NCBI GenBank assembly: GCA_011525625.1
Contig: WYAX01000003.1
Location: 186,001 to 250,000, forward strand
Length of the DNA: 64,000 nt
Reading direction: 5' to 3'
Source of the DNA: Nitrospira defluvii
GTDB taxonomy: Bacteria > Nitrospirota > Nitrospiria > Nitrospirales > Nitrospiraceae
The notes below the pieces were generated by a model. That model made no database searches. It saw only the letters and a list, made by a program, of their open reading frames with translations, and was not told the DNA's origin. Position numbers and translations under genes: made by a program. Shown here in pieces: positions 1 to 8,741 of this stretch. Positions within the stretch are counted from its first letter, which is position 1, and each line of letters begins with the position of its first letter.

Positions 1-966
1 CCCAGGCTTGGCCATGTCGCCCATCGGCACTTGATGAGAGCGGAAGCTCCCCTCCGTCTGCTTGCCGTCCACTTCCTTGGGACCGGTCCAGCCCTTCGGC
101 GATCGCAACACGATCATCGGCCAGCGTGGGCGGGTCGTAAACCCTTTCGTGCGAGCCTCCTGTTGAATACGCCCGATGGTCGCCACGATTTCATCCAACG
201 TGGAGGCCATCAGTCGATGCATGGTCGCCGGATCGTCGCCTTCGACAAAAAACGGTTGGTGGCCGTACCCGATCAACAGCGACTCCAGTTCATCCGGCGG
301 CATACGCGACAAGACGGTCGGCCCGGCGATCTTGTACCCGTTCAAATGGAGAATGGGCAGCACGGCGCCGTCATGCACGGGATTCAGAAACTTGTTTCCG
401 TGCCAACTCCCGGCCAGCGGTCCGGTTTCCGCTTCCCCGTCGCCGATCACGCAGGCCACGAGCAACTCCGGGTGGTCGAACGCCGCGCCATAGGCATGGG
501 CCAGGGAATACCCCAACTCGCCGCCTTCGTGTATCGAACCGGGCGTTTCCGGCGCGACATGGCTTGGAATGCCGCCGGGGAAGGAAAACTGTTTGAACAG
601 CCGCTGCAGCCCGGCCTCATCCTGCGAAATGTTTGGATAGACCTCGCTATACGTCCCCTCGAGATAGACATTCGCCACGAGACCGGGGCCGCCGTGCCCG
701 GGACCCGCAACATACAGAACCGAGAGGTCCCGTTCCTTGATGATGCGATTGAGATGGGCGTAGATAAAATTCAGCCCCGGCGTCGTCCCCCAATGGCCGA
801 GCAGGCGTGGCTTGATATGCTCCCGCTTCAACGGCTGCTTTAAGAGGGGATTGTCATACAGATAGATCTGGCCGACGGACAGATAGTTCGCCGCACGCCA
901 ATAGGCATGGATTCGCTCCACCATCTCGGGGCTGAGTGGCTGACTGACCGGCGTCGTCTGGTTCAT
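1..966 (-). CDS. xfp: Phosphoketolase, N-terminal 322 residues (cut by window edge)
   Basis: Thiamine-diphosphate enzyme that splits xylulose-5-phosphate and/or fructose-6-phosphate with phosphate into acetyl phosphate plus glyceraldehyde-3-phosphate or erythrose-4-phosphate, in the cytoplasm. The reading frame stays open from an ATG at 966 to the left edge, so the C-terminal part of a roughly 790-residue family is missing. Visible family marks are the GPGHGGPG stretch, the [18 protein letters not shown] signature, and the [21 protein letters not shown] thiamine-diphosphate/metal site. It lies 73 bp downstream of ackA on the same strand, which fits one operon turning sugar phosphates into acetate and ATP. 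Whether it prefers X5P or F6P cannot be told from this part. Confidence 0.95.
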   Translation of the reverse strand, partial: MNQTTPVSQPLSPEMVERIHAYWRAANYLSVGQIYLYDNPLLKQPLKREHIKPRLLGHWGTTPGLNFIYAHLNRIIKERDLSVLYVAGPGHGGPGLVANVYLEGTYSEVYPNISQDEAGLQRLFKQFSFPGGIPSHVAPETPGSIHEGGELGYSLAHAYGAAFDHPELLVACVIGDGEAETGPLAGSWHGNKFLNPVHDGAVLPILHLNGYKIAGPTVLSRMPPDELESLLIGYGHQPFFVEGDDPATMHRLMASTLDEIVATIGRIQQEARTKGFTTRPRWPMIVLRSPKGWTGPKEVDGKQTEGSFRSHQVPMGDMAKPG

Positions 967-1039
967 GCGTTCCCCCCATTCACGTTCAAGTCATGCGTGA
1001 TGAATGACTGCTGTGCGACCGCCGGCTCCTCGTGCGCGA

Positions 1040-2251
1040 TCACTGGTCGGCGTACAGCGACAATAGCCGGCAGACTGAGCGGGCGATCTGACTTTCTTCA
1101 TCCGTATGGATCACGCGCACGGTCACGCGGCTCTGGCTGCTCGAAATGATCGGGGCATGCGCTTGGTTGGCAGCGTGATCCAGATGGATCCCGAGAAACT
1201 CCAGGCCCTCGCACATCCGTGCTCGCACCACAGCTGAATGCTCGCCGATGCCGCCGCTGAAGACGAGTTGATCCACACCACCCAACGCCGCGGCATAGGC
1301 CCCGATATACTTTTTCCCCTGGTAACACAACAGGGCCACCGCATCAGCCGCACGCGTATCCTGGTTTTCGTGCGCGAGGAGATCGCGGAGATCGGAACTC
1401 AGTTCCGAGATCCCCAAGAGCCCGGACTCCGCATTCACCATGTGGTGAAATTGGTCCGCGGTCAGCCCTTCGGTCCTGGCCAGATACGACACGAGGCCGG
1501 GGTCGAGGTCGCCGGATCTGGTGCTCATCGGCAGACCGGAGGTGGGGGTAAAACCCATGCTCGTATCGATGCTGACGCCATTGCGTACGGCGGCCATGCT
1601 GGCGCCGTTACCCAGATGGGCGAGAATCACCCTGCCGCGAGCGGCCTCCCGGCCGGCCACCCGTTCCAGTTCCTCCATGAGAGAGGCGTAGGACAGGCCA
1701 TGGAATCCATAGCGCCGCACTCCCTGCTTCTCATACCGGCGCGGAATCGCCATCAATCGCGCGACCGGCGGCAGATGTTGATGAAACCCTGTGTCGAAGC
1801 AGGCCACCTGGGGCGCCTGCGGATACCGACCGGCCAACGCCTCGATCAGCGCAAGTTCCGCCGGAAGATGTTCGGGATCGTAGGGGCTCAGTCGCCGTAA
1901 CTCTTCGATCATCTCCGCCGACACCACATCAGGATCGGCATAGCGATTTCCCCCGTGGACCACCCGATGACCGATGGCCTGGATCCCCGTGCCCTTGCCG
2001 CTCTCCGTGAGATGGTCGATCAACAGCCGTGCGGCCTCCGTATGACTCGGCACCTGCGCGACGCGACGCGCTTGCCGACCGGTGGCAGGGTCCGTCACCG
2101 TCACGATCCCGTCCGGCAACCCGATCCGCTCGATGTGGCCCGTGTCAGTCCGGATCGGCGGTGTGGCCACTCGAAACAGGGCCCATTTTACGCTGGAGGA
2201 TCCGGCGTTGACGGTGAGCAACGCAGAAGCATCGCGATCGGCTTGGGGCAT
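1040..2251 (-). CDS. ackA: Acetate kinase
   Basis: Makes ATP and acetate from acetyl phosphate and ADP (reversible); cytoplasmic, the usual partner of phosphoketolase. Motifs of the ASKHA fold are all present: VNAGSSSVKW near the N-terminus, GHRVVHGGNRYADP, CFDTGFH, HLGNGASMAAV, and FSGGIGEHS near the C-terminus. About 403 residues, normal for the family. The frame is open to an ATG at 2278, but I chose the ATG at 2251 because an AAAGGA Shine-Dalgarno lies 8 bases before it, whereas the upstream ATG has none. First gene of the ackA-xfp operon. Confidence 0.95.
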   Translation of the reverse strand: MPQADRDASALLTVNAGSSSVKWALFRVATPPIRTDTGHIERIGLPDGIVTVTDPATGRQARRVAQVPSHTEAARLLIDHLTESGKGTGIQAIGHRVVHGGNRYADPDVVSAEMIEELRRLSPYDPEHLPAELALIEALAGRYPQAPQVACFDTGFHQHLPPVARLMAIPRRYEKQGVRRYGFHGLSYASLMEELERVAGREAARGRVILAHLGNGASMAAVRNGVSIDTSMGFTPTSGLPMSTRSGDLDPGLVSYLARTEGLTADQFHHMVNAESGLLGISELSSDLRDLLAHENQDTRAADAVALLCYQGKKYIGAYAAALGGVDQLVFSGGIGEHSAVVRARMCEGLEFLGIHLDHAANQAHAPIISSSQSRVTVRVIHTDEESQIARSVCRLLSLYADQ

Positions 2252-2414
2252 GAGCGTCCTTTCTGCTCCTTTCACCATAGATCGACCACAGGATCAGCGC
2301 AACCGGAAAATCCTCGCCCTCTCGACTCCATTCAAACCAAGGTAGGTCTTCTGCGCCGACGATCCAGGGAAGAGTGCTAGGTCCGGATCGATCGCAAACG
2401 CGGTATGCTGGACC

Positions 2415-2711
2415 ATGCTCCCGGTGATCATTAGCCTCAGCCTGCTCGCCTTCCCTTGCATGATGCCGACGGGACTCGCGGCTGCGGCACCGGCCGCGGA
2501 AGCCGCCCTGCTTGGCGGCACGGTTGTCTCGATCGACCAGGAGACTCTGACGCTCACCATTCTGTTCCCTTCCGGAGAATCGCGTGCTCTTCCCGTGCGT
2601 GACGCTCGCCTCCTGCACGGCCTGAGTATCGGCGACCATGTCACGTTCGAGATCAACGGGGACAACCAGCTCGTCAAGATCACCAAGCTGCCCACTGACC
2701 CGGCCAACTGA
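2415..2711 (+). CDS. Small secreted protein of unknown function
   Basis: A 98-residue product that I do not recognise. It starts with a hydrophobic segment ending in an alanine-rich stretch (about residues 1-31) that looks like a signal peptide. The mature part, about 68 residues, alternates beta-type segments (GGTVVSIDQETLTLTILF, then DHVTFEING), as in small OB- or CusF-like periplasmic domains. There is no lipobox and no metal-ligand cluster. It sits between the divergent ackA operon and the DsbA-like gene, and coding-like composition supports it. A periplasmic beta-barrel or binding protein is a guess only. Confidence 0.6.
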   Translation: MLPVIISLSLLAFPCMMPTGLAAAAPAAEAALLGGTVVSIDQETLTLTILFPSGESRALPVRDARLLHGLSIGDHVTFEINGDNQLVKITKLPTDPAN

Positions 2712-2824
2712 CCTCGCCGGGCTAGGGATCGGCAACAACCCTCGCCGACCGCAATTCTTGTATAATGCCGCGCTACAGCACGGTGCTCCACGACGTGCTC
2801 CACAGTGATTCAACGGGAGGCCTC

Positions 2825-3592
2825 ATGAAACCGGGCACCGATCGCATGGTCGTGTTGGTGATAGTGTTTTTCGCCTCATGGTGGGCCTTTGTTCCCTTAA
2901 ACGCCTGGCCGACTGAACCGGCCACCGATTCCGATCCCCCGACAGGACCGGCGCTGGAACGGATCATCGAGCGCTACATTCGGACACATCCTGAAGTCAT
3001 CGAACAATCCTTACAGGCGCTGGAGAACAAACGGGCGGCTGAGGAGCAAGAACGGCAGAAAGCCGCAATTGCGACCCACCAACAGGAGTTACTCAACGAT
3101 CCGAACTCCCCGATCAGCGGAAACCGAACCGGGGACATCACCGTCGTGGAATTTTTCGATTATCGCTGCGGGTATTGCAAACGAGCGGCTTCCGCGCTGA
3201 CCGAGCTGCAGCAGCGGGATGCCGGCATCCGTGTCGTCTATAAAGACTTTCCGATTCTCGGCGAGACGTCCGAACTGGCCGCCAAAGCAGCGTTGGCCTC
3301 ACATCTGCAAGGGAAACACCAGGCGTTTCATGAGGCTCTGCTGGCCACGAAAGAAGACCTTACCAAAGAGCATTTGTTTCGCATCGCCGAATCGACGGGG
3401 TTGGATGTCGAGCGCCTGGACAGAGATCTCAACAGACCAGAGTGGCACACCGTGATCGATCGCAACCGGAATCTCGCGAAGATCCTGGGTATCAGCGGCA
3501 CACCGGCGTTTATCGTCGGCACGGAGTTGGTACCGGGTGCCATGGATTTGAAGATGCTGGAAAACCTGGTGGCTCAGGTACGCGGAAAGTAA
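2825..3592 (+). CDS. DsbA-family thiol:disulfide protein
   Basis: Periplasmic or membrane-anchored thioredoxin-fold protein of the DsbA/Com1 type, expected to oxidise or isomerise disulfides in exported proteins. About 255 residues. Residues about 7-27 form a signal or anchor helix. A charged helical segment (ERIIERYIRTHPEVIEQSLQ and following) precedes the catalytic domain, as in Com1-like proteins. The active site is FFDYRCGYCKRA (CGYC), and the cis-proline loop is GISGTPAFIVG near the C-terminus. I chose the ATG at 2825 over the in-frame ATG at 2765 because GGGAGG lies just before it. No DsbB partner is visible nearby. Confidence 0.9.
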   Translation: MKPGTDRMVVLVIVFFASWWAFVPLNAWPTEPATDSDPPTGPALERIIERYIRTHPEVIEQSLQALENKRAAEEQERQKAAIATHQQELLNDPNSPISGNRTGDITVVEFFDYRCGYCKRAASALTELQQRDAGIRVVYKDFPILGETSELAAKAALASHLQGKHQAFHEALLATKEDLTKEHLFRIAESTGLDVERLDRDLNRPEWHTVIDRNRNLAKILGISGTPAFIVGTELVPGAMDLKMLENLVAQVRGK

Positions 3593-3649
3593 CGGCCCGT
3601 TATGTCCGCACGGCCAGGCACTGTGACGGCCTCGACAATCCCCGCCCGT

Positions 3650-4262
3650 GGCCCGACGCCTCCGACACAACGAGGTTTCCCCCGGCACAACTGCGGGAAT
3701 GCCCATGGGCGCTCCCGCTGTCTACCGATGAGGACCGGCACTGCATCCAGACGGCAGCTCTCCCTTGAAGAAAGGCCGCCGGACGGCCGGAAATCCGCTC
3801 CGCCAGGAAGTTCAAGCTGCCACCCGTCGTATGCGTCTCGCCGTTCAAAAACGGCATCGGCGTCGTCCTGATGTGGTCGGAAATCGGGAACGAAATCGTC
3901 CTCCCCGCCTCCAAGGCCACCTCTACCGGCTGACCGGGCGAATTCCTCGCCGTCACAATGTTGATCGTGTGCGGCACGCTGTCGTTCAACTGCACCATCA
4001 ACTCTCGGAAGGTGCCGTTGACACCGTACCCCACCGGCTCGATGATGATCGAGTCGAATCCGCCGTGGCCCCAGGTAATCCGGCCCAACGCATGGTCGTG
4101 CCAGAACACGGTGCCGACATCGGAGTCGACCCAGAACCGCTGCCGCACGAATTCGATCGTCACGATGGCGAGTACACTACGGCCCTTGATGGAACGAATC
4201 GTCATCCCCACCCGAGCGGCGACATTCCAAACAACCGGCGGAAGACAACGCCACCGTCCCGT
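3650..4262 (-). pseudogene. Decayed multicopper oxidase fragment
   Basis: The minus strand keeps a stretch that reads like the cupredoxin domains of a large bacterial multicopper oxidase: RFWVDSDVGTVFWHDHALG (an HDH copper-ligand motif), then WGHGGFDSIIIEPVG. A second conserved block runs through FRELMVQLNDSVPHTINI. Downstream (below about 3780) the homology seems to shift frame and fade. Upstream the frame runs into the 3' end of the PepSY gene without a convincing start, signal peptide or first copper site. Two of the usual copper-binding regions are missing, so this is a remnant. Exact ends are uncertain. Confidence 0.6.
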
Positions 4263-4276
4263 CAGCCGGACGACGA

Positions 4277-5083
4277 TCACGACAGGGGAGGAACCTCCTT
4301 TGGTTCGCCCGCTGAACGGGCTGTAACCAGCGGCTGATCCCGGACACGCATTGCCGCGCGCGACCGGCGAACCCGGGCACGATGAAGCAGCCATAAGGCG
4401 CCACCCGACAGGCTCATCAGAAGAATGGGCACACCCGGAATGTTCAACAGGGTTTTCTCAAACCCGAAGAAATTCAGTTGATGCAACTGCATCACGGCAA
4501 AATGCACCCGCCGCCATCGACCTTCGTCTTCGAGGATCTCCCCTGTCTGTCGATCCAGCACAATCTCCGTGGCATCGGCATCATTGAATCGCACACGCAC
4601 CGCATCCTGAGCCCGCTTCTTTTTCCGGGGTGTGTACCGCTCCAGCTCCACGGCCGTTACCGTCGCCGGCGTCCGCACATACTGCTGCGCAATCACGGGC
4701 GCCAGATCCGGCGAAATCGGCGAGAGACGCTCGCCATTCATAGCATCGAGCAAGAGCGTGGTAGCCACGCCCTCAACCCGCAATTTGAGTTCATAGAACA
4801 AGCGGCCGAAATCCGACCGCAGCAGCACCTGCTCCACCAATGCCCGCCCGCCCACGGCCTCCTTGGCCGCGACGATCGCGCGGTCCACCGGCAGTGTGGC
4901 CGTTTCCAGCGCAGGGCCAGCCAGCGGACGGACCTTCTCCTTATAGTGGTCATCCCAATAGAGAAACTTCGCATCTGCCCACAGCAGGCCGGTGACGACA
5001 GAGAGCAACAGAAATCCCAACGCACCCATCCCAAGCCAGCGATGGACCAGTCTGATGATGCGTTCGGATCCGCCGCGACTCAT
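4277..5083 (-). CDS. PepSY-associated membrane protein
   Basis: About 268 residues. One transmembrane helix near the N-terminus (LGMGALGFLLLSVVTGLLWA) and one near the C-terminus (IPGVPILLMSLSGGALWLL) flank a periplasmic region, the layout of PepSY-TM proteins that accompany TonB-dependent iron receptors. In related systems these are linked to ferric-siderophore reduction or uptake; here the role is inferred from context. I chose the ATG at 5083, one base after the stop of the DUF4198 gene, with CGGAGC in front of it. The frame is open further upstream, but that part reads as a shadow of the neighbour. Last gene of the iron-uptake unit. Confidence 0.8.
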   Translation of the reverse strand: MSRGGSERIIRLVHRWLGMGALGFLLLSVVTGLLWADAKFLYWDDHYKEKVRPLAGPALETATLPVDRAIVAAKEAVGGRALVEQVLLRSDFGRLFYELKLRVEGVATTLLLDAMNGERLSPISPDLAPVIAQQYVRTPATVTAVELERYTPRKKKRAQDAVRVRFNDADATEIVLDRQTGEILEDEGRWRRVHFAVMQLHQLNFFGFEKTLLNIPGVPILLMSLSGGALWLLHRARVRRSRAAMRVRDQPLVTARSAGEPKEVPPLS

Positions 5084-5084
5084 G

Positions 5085-5894
5085 TTATTGCTCCGCGGGG
5101 CGCTCGGCCCGCACCTGCAGCGCCAAGGTGCTGCGATGGCGCAAGGCCTCATAGGCCGTTCCCTCGAACTCTCCTGGCGTCTTTTCGACATGAATCATCT
5201 CCAGCACATATCGCCCGGGCCAGAGCGGCGTGAAGGACACGATGCCGTCGGCATCCGTTTTGAGCTCCTTGTCCCAACCATTCGGCGCATGCACCAGTAC
5301 TTGCGTCCCCGGCAAGCGCTGCCCATGAAACAGCGCTTTCACTACGATCTCGCCGCCAGGCCCAGGGGTCACACGACCCGCCGCAAGATTCATCCCTGTC
5401 GTGAGCGGGATCAGATCCAGCGCCAGTGGCGTTGAATGATCTCGCTCGTGCTCGTTGACCCGGCTCTCTTCCAGACAGACGAAATAGGTCCGCGCATAAA
5501 ACATCGGCTTGACGATGCCCAGGTCATGCTTGCGCAGATCCTGAACCGGCGCGTTCGCCTGTTCGGCCACCACTGCGTTCCGCCCTGGCACACAGGATGA
5601 GAGGGCACCGGCAAAGTGGTTGATCTGCTTCGTCAGCGGGACATCGGCCTTGCCGCGTCTCGGATCTTGCACGCGCACGGTGACGCCGTCGATGGAATCA
5701 AGCCGGCCACCACGCTCTTCCCGCAAGAATTCAGCATATTCTCCGAAATATACCTTTACTGGTTGCCCCGTCTCAGCCGGCGCCGTGGCTTCCGTTTCCA
5801 CCCAAACAAAATGGGCCTCCGAGGGAACAGCGCCCAACAACCCTGCCGCCACTACGATTCCCCACATTCCACGATTGACGATGGTGCGTTTCAT
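5085..5894 (-). CDS. DUF4198-family exported protein
   Basis: About 269 residues. A signal peptide (GMWGIVVAAGLLGAVPSEAHF) is followed by the HFVWVE opening typical of DUF4198, a periplasmic family often found beside TonB receptors for metals. The C-terminal half contains a carboxypeptidase-regulatory-like beta domain (TDADGIVSFTPLWPGRYVLEM). The start at 5894 is set by AAGGAG 7 bases upstream. Lies 46 bp after the TonB receptor and touches the PepSY gene, so it is probably cotranscribed with them. A periplasmic metal-handling role is inferred from context. Confidence 0.85.
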   Translation of the reverse strand: MKRTIVNRGMWGIVVAAGLLGAVPSEAHFVWVETEATAPAETGQPVKVYFGEYAEFLREERGGRLDSIDGVTVRVQDPRRGKADVPLTKQINHFAGALSSCVPGRNAVVAEQANAPVQDLRKHDLGIVKPMFYARTYFVCLEESRVNEHERDHSTPLALDLIPLTTGMNLAAGRVTPGPGGEIVVKALFHGQRLPGTQVLVHAPNGWDKELKTDADGIVSFTPLWPGRYVLEMIHVEKTPGEFEGTAYEALRHRSTLALQVRAERPAEQ

Positions 5895-5940
5895 TCCGGC
5901 TACTCCTTGTTCAATTTCAGCCTCAGGTTGCGGCTTCCCG

Positions 5941-8439
5941 TTAAAATCTCCACGACACACCGCCATAGAAATTCCGGATCTCACCGGGCTGTATGCCGAT
6001 GAAACTACCGGTGGTGCGTTGTGCGATGAACGATTCATCGGTCAGATTACGCACGCCGGCGAAAATCGCCCACTTCGCCTTCGGCGGCGCATAATTGAGC
6101 CGCAGGTTCCAGATCGTATAGGAAGGGATGGCGCCGTTCGTTCCCAGGGCATTTTCTGTCTGGGTATTCGCGCCGTCGGTGAATTGCTGCGCGATATACA
6201 TCGCATCGGCTTCGATCGACGCACCGGTCGGGTGGTAGTAGCCCACCAACCCGTAGAACGTCATGCGCGGGGCATAGGGAAGGTCTTTTCCGTCGGTCGC
6301 TCCGAACAGCGATTTCGGCCGCAAGAGCGTGATGCTGCCTCTCGTCACAAAGCCCTGCAACGGACTGACGATCTCGCCCCAATCGAGGCTGACCGTGCTC
6401 TCAATGCCTTCCATCAGTGTCTTGCCGGCATTCACAAACTGGCTGCCTTGCTGGACAATTTGATTGCTGAATTCGGTGCGAAACAACGCCACTTCGGCAC
6501 TCACACCGGGCACGAGGACGGATCGGATGCCGATATCTGAACTCAACGCGCGTTCTGCGGAGAGGTCTTGCGTGGTCCCGCTTGTGGGATCGACCGCATT
6601 CGCGAAGGTCGGAGGTCGGAAGGTCGTATGGACATGGCCGAACAGCATGCTGTCCGGGGTGAGTTGATACTTCACCCCTGTCCCGTAAATCAGGCCTTGC
6701 GTCGTTTTGTAACCCTTGAAATTCCCTCCCGCCGGTGGAACGGCGTTCATCGTCTCGCGGCTTTGATTGACCTGCTCCCAGCGTATACCAGGCGAAATGG
6801 TGAGGGCCTCGGTCAGACGAATCGCCGTTTCCGTATAGGCGGCATAGGCCACCGATTCCAGATCGGCATTGTTCGTCGTGCGACTGATCTTTGAGCCGGC
6901 TGTCCCGATCCCGGTGATGTCGGTCAGACGCTCCGCATGATACCGGACGCCGGAGGTGATCTGTTGATCCAGTCCAAACAGTGAGAATTTGAACCGGTGT
7001 TGCGGCATCACGCCGAACACATTGAACTTGCGTAAAAAGTTGGTGCTGGTCGAGAGCAACGTGCCGTTGGCGGCCTGGTCCTGGATATACCAGTTCCGCT
7101 CGAACACGTTGCCGTACACGATGATCTTAGCCGTGTTGTGGGCGTCGATCTCCCGGCTTGCCGTCACGTCGATGGCTCCACGCTGCCCTTTGAATTCATC
7201 ATTCGGTTTGCCTGCCAGCGTACGATCGGTCCGGTATTGCGTAGGCGTGATACTTCCTGGCGTCTGCGTTGTTTCGTCGTACCAGGAGATGTTCGTCGTA
7301 ATGCGCGTCCGATCATCAGGGCTGGCTTCGAATCGCATCGTGAAATCATCCAACTGCGATTTGCTACGGTCTCTGAAGCCGTCTGATTGGCGCCTGAGGT
7401 AGCCGAGCTGCGCGCCGAAATTTCCCCAATGGCCCCCGTACTGAGTGTCCGACTGAAACAAATTGAAACTGCCGAACGTGTTCGTGGTGGAGAAGGTCGG
7501 AGTCGTGGGAATCCGCTTCTGAATGAAATTAATCAGGCCACCCTGAGTATTGGGTGAATAGAGCACCGTGGCTCCGCCTTTGATCACCTCGATATGGTCG
7601 ATCCGTTCGATCGGGACCATGTAATACGTCGAGGCATCTCCAAAGAGGGCCGGTTGTAGAGGAATATCGTCCATCATCAGCAGAATATTTTTGCTGCGCC
7701 GGGGATCCATGCCCCGAATGCCGATGTTGGGCCGCAACCCCTGGCCGTATTCGTCCAGCACGTTGACACCGGGCACGCGCCGCAACATCTCATCGGCGTT
7801 CTTCGGCCTGGCGCGCTGAATTTCTTCGCGTGTCACGACATTGACCGATCCGGCGATGTCCTTTACCTGTTCCTGGTCCGGCTCGTTCCGTTCGTGCACA
7901 TCTTTGACCACGATTTCCGGAACGACCACGGGCTTGACGCCGGATGGGGGTGTCGCCGATCGAGCACTTCCTCCCACAGCGGCAGCATGGCCAGGGTCTT
8001 CATCCCGTGCCGGGGAAAGATGGGAGCGGTGTGTCCGCTCCAGCGTGACAGTATCGATGCTGGTAAAACGGAACGAGAGTCCGCTGCCTGCCAGCAATTC
8101 CGATAGGGCCTCTTCAGGGGTATAGGCACCGGCGACCTCGCGCGACGTCCGTCCCAGCGTCACATCGTCGGGGAAGCTGACCTGTAGACCGGAGGTCAAG
8201 CCAAAATCGCGCAAGGCCGTGTTCAACGGCTGTGACGGAATCTGATACTGAGTTTTCCGCGAGGACTCCGAACCGGAAGGCATTCCATCGCCCTGCGCGT
8301 CAGCGCGATCGAGGGGCGCCAGGGTGACGGCAACTATGACGAGCATGAGGGGGATCCGAAGATGCATGGCGGAGAAGGCATCAGGCCATCCTCCCCATGA
8401 GCACAGAGAGGCACGTGAGTAACCGGCACTGTTCCGCAT
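5941..8439 (-). CDS. TonB-dependent receptor with STN signalling domain (FecA-like)
   Basis: Outer-membrane receptor, 832 residues, probably for a ferric siderophore. In order: an N-terminal extension with a signal helix (about residues 25-48), an STN domain (from YQIPSQPLNTALRDFGLTSG to about residue 125) that talks to FecR, a linker with a TonB-box-like stretch, a plug domain (IRGMDPRRSKNILLMMDDIP, then IEVIKGGATVLYSPNTQGG), a 22-strand-type barrel, and a C-terminal aromatic end (FYGGVSWRF). The ATG at 8439 has a good GGAGG site. An ATG at 8367 would give a more usual signal peptide but lacks a clear ribosome site. The STN domain plus the upstream sigma and FecR genes indicate cell-surface signalling. 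The exact ligand is unknown. Confidence 0.95.
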   Translation of the reverse strand: MRNSAGYSRASLCSWGGWPDAFSAMHLRIPLMLVIVAVTLAPLDRADAQGDGMPSGSESSRKTQYQIPSQPLNTALRDFGLTSGLQVSFPDDVTLGRTSREVAGAYTPEEALSELLAGSGLSFRFTSIDTVTLERTHRSHLSPARDEDPGHAAAVGGSARSATPPSGVKPVVVPEIVVKDVHERNEPDQEQVKDIAGSVNVVTREEIQRARPKNADEMLRRVPGVNVLDEYGQGLRPNIGIRGMDPRRSKNILLMMDDIPLQPALFGDASTYYMVPIERIDHIEVIKGGATVLYSPNTQGGLINFIQKRIPTTPTFSTTNTFGSFNLFQSDTQYGGHWGNFGAQLGYLRRQSDGFRDRSKSQLDDFTMRFEASPDDRTRITTNISWYDETTQTPGSITPTQYRTDRTLAGKPNDEFKGQRGAIDVTASREIDAHNTAKIIVYGNVFERNWYIQDQAANGTLLSTSTNFLRKFNVFGVMPQHRFKFSLFGLDQQITSGVRYHAERLTDITGIGTAGSKISRTTNNADLESVAYAAYTETAIRLTEALTISPGIRWEQVNQSRETMNAVPPAGGNFKGYKTTQGLIYGTGVKYQLTPDSMLFGHVHTTFRPPTFANAVDPTSGTTQDLSAERALSSDIGIRSVLVPGVSAEVALFRTEFSNQIVQQGSQFVNAGKTLMEGIESTVSLDWGEIVSPLQGFVTRGSITLLRPKSLFGATDGKDLPYAPRMTFYGLVGYYHPTGASIEADAMYIAQQFTDGANTQTENALGTNGAIPSYTIWNLRLNYAPPKAKWAIFAGVRNLTDESFIAQRTTGSFIGIQPGEIRNFYGGVSWRF

Positions 8440-8741
8440 TCAAACCTCCGTCGGTGGACTGTGAGGAGAGGGCTCCGTGCTCCTCAATGGTGGTGTTCTC
8501 CCTGTGCCTGGACGTATGGCAAAGAGAAAATCCCCCCCGGGCGGGTCGAGAGGGGGCGGAATTCTTCGCGGCCGGCAGAGATACGCCGACAAGGAGGCCG
8601 GCGTTGATGCGAACGACCCTCCGGCATGGCGCGCAATGGCACGGTGAACCGCTGAGGTTCACGACGCGCTGAAGCACGCGCGTCACGCCTGTGCACACCG
8701 TCGAGACGGTGAAGCGGCCGTGCCCGGCGAACACGCGCGGG
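8440..8741. other. 302-bp fecR-receptor intergenic region
   Basis: Gap between the end of fecR and the start of the TonB receptor on the minus strand. It contains no convincing gene; the open frames here lack ribosome sites and family features. It holds the paired hairpins described separately at 8644-8684 and probably the promoter read by the FecI-type sigma factor. I could not identify a clear Fur box. Confidence 0.5.
8644..8684 (-). promoter_or_regulatory. Two adjacent perfect hairpins between fecR and the receptor gene
   Basis: Two side-by-side inverted repeats: GTGAACC/GGTTCAC with a 5-base loop (8644-8662), and GACGCGC/GCGCGTC with an 8-base loop (8663-8684). Read in the minus direction they lie about 58 bases after the fecR stop and 200 bases before the receptor start. 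This fits a partial terminator or attenuator setting the ratio of regulator to receptor. There is no T-run, so a classical rho-independent terminator is unlikely. Confidence 0.5.

Noticed and set aside
1238..1900. Long plus-strand open frame opposite acetate kinase
   Set aside because: It mirrors the codons of ackA on the other strand, has no family features and no ribosome site; high GC content gives such shadows throughout 1-26 kb.
2145..2813. Minus-strand open frame crossing three other genes
   Set aside because: It overlaps ackA and the small secreted gene in antisense or alternative frames and has no features.
8381..8734. Minus-strand open frame in the fecR-receptor gap
   Set aside because: No ribosome site, overlaps the receptor start and the hairpins, and the composition is not protein-like.
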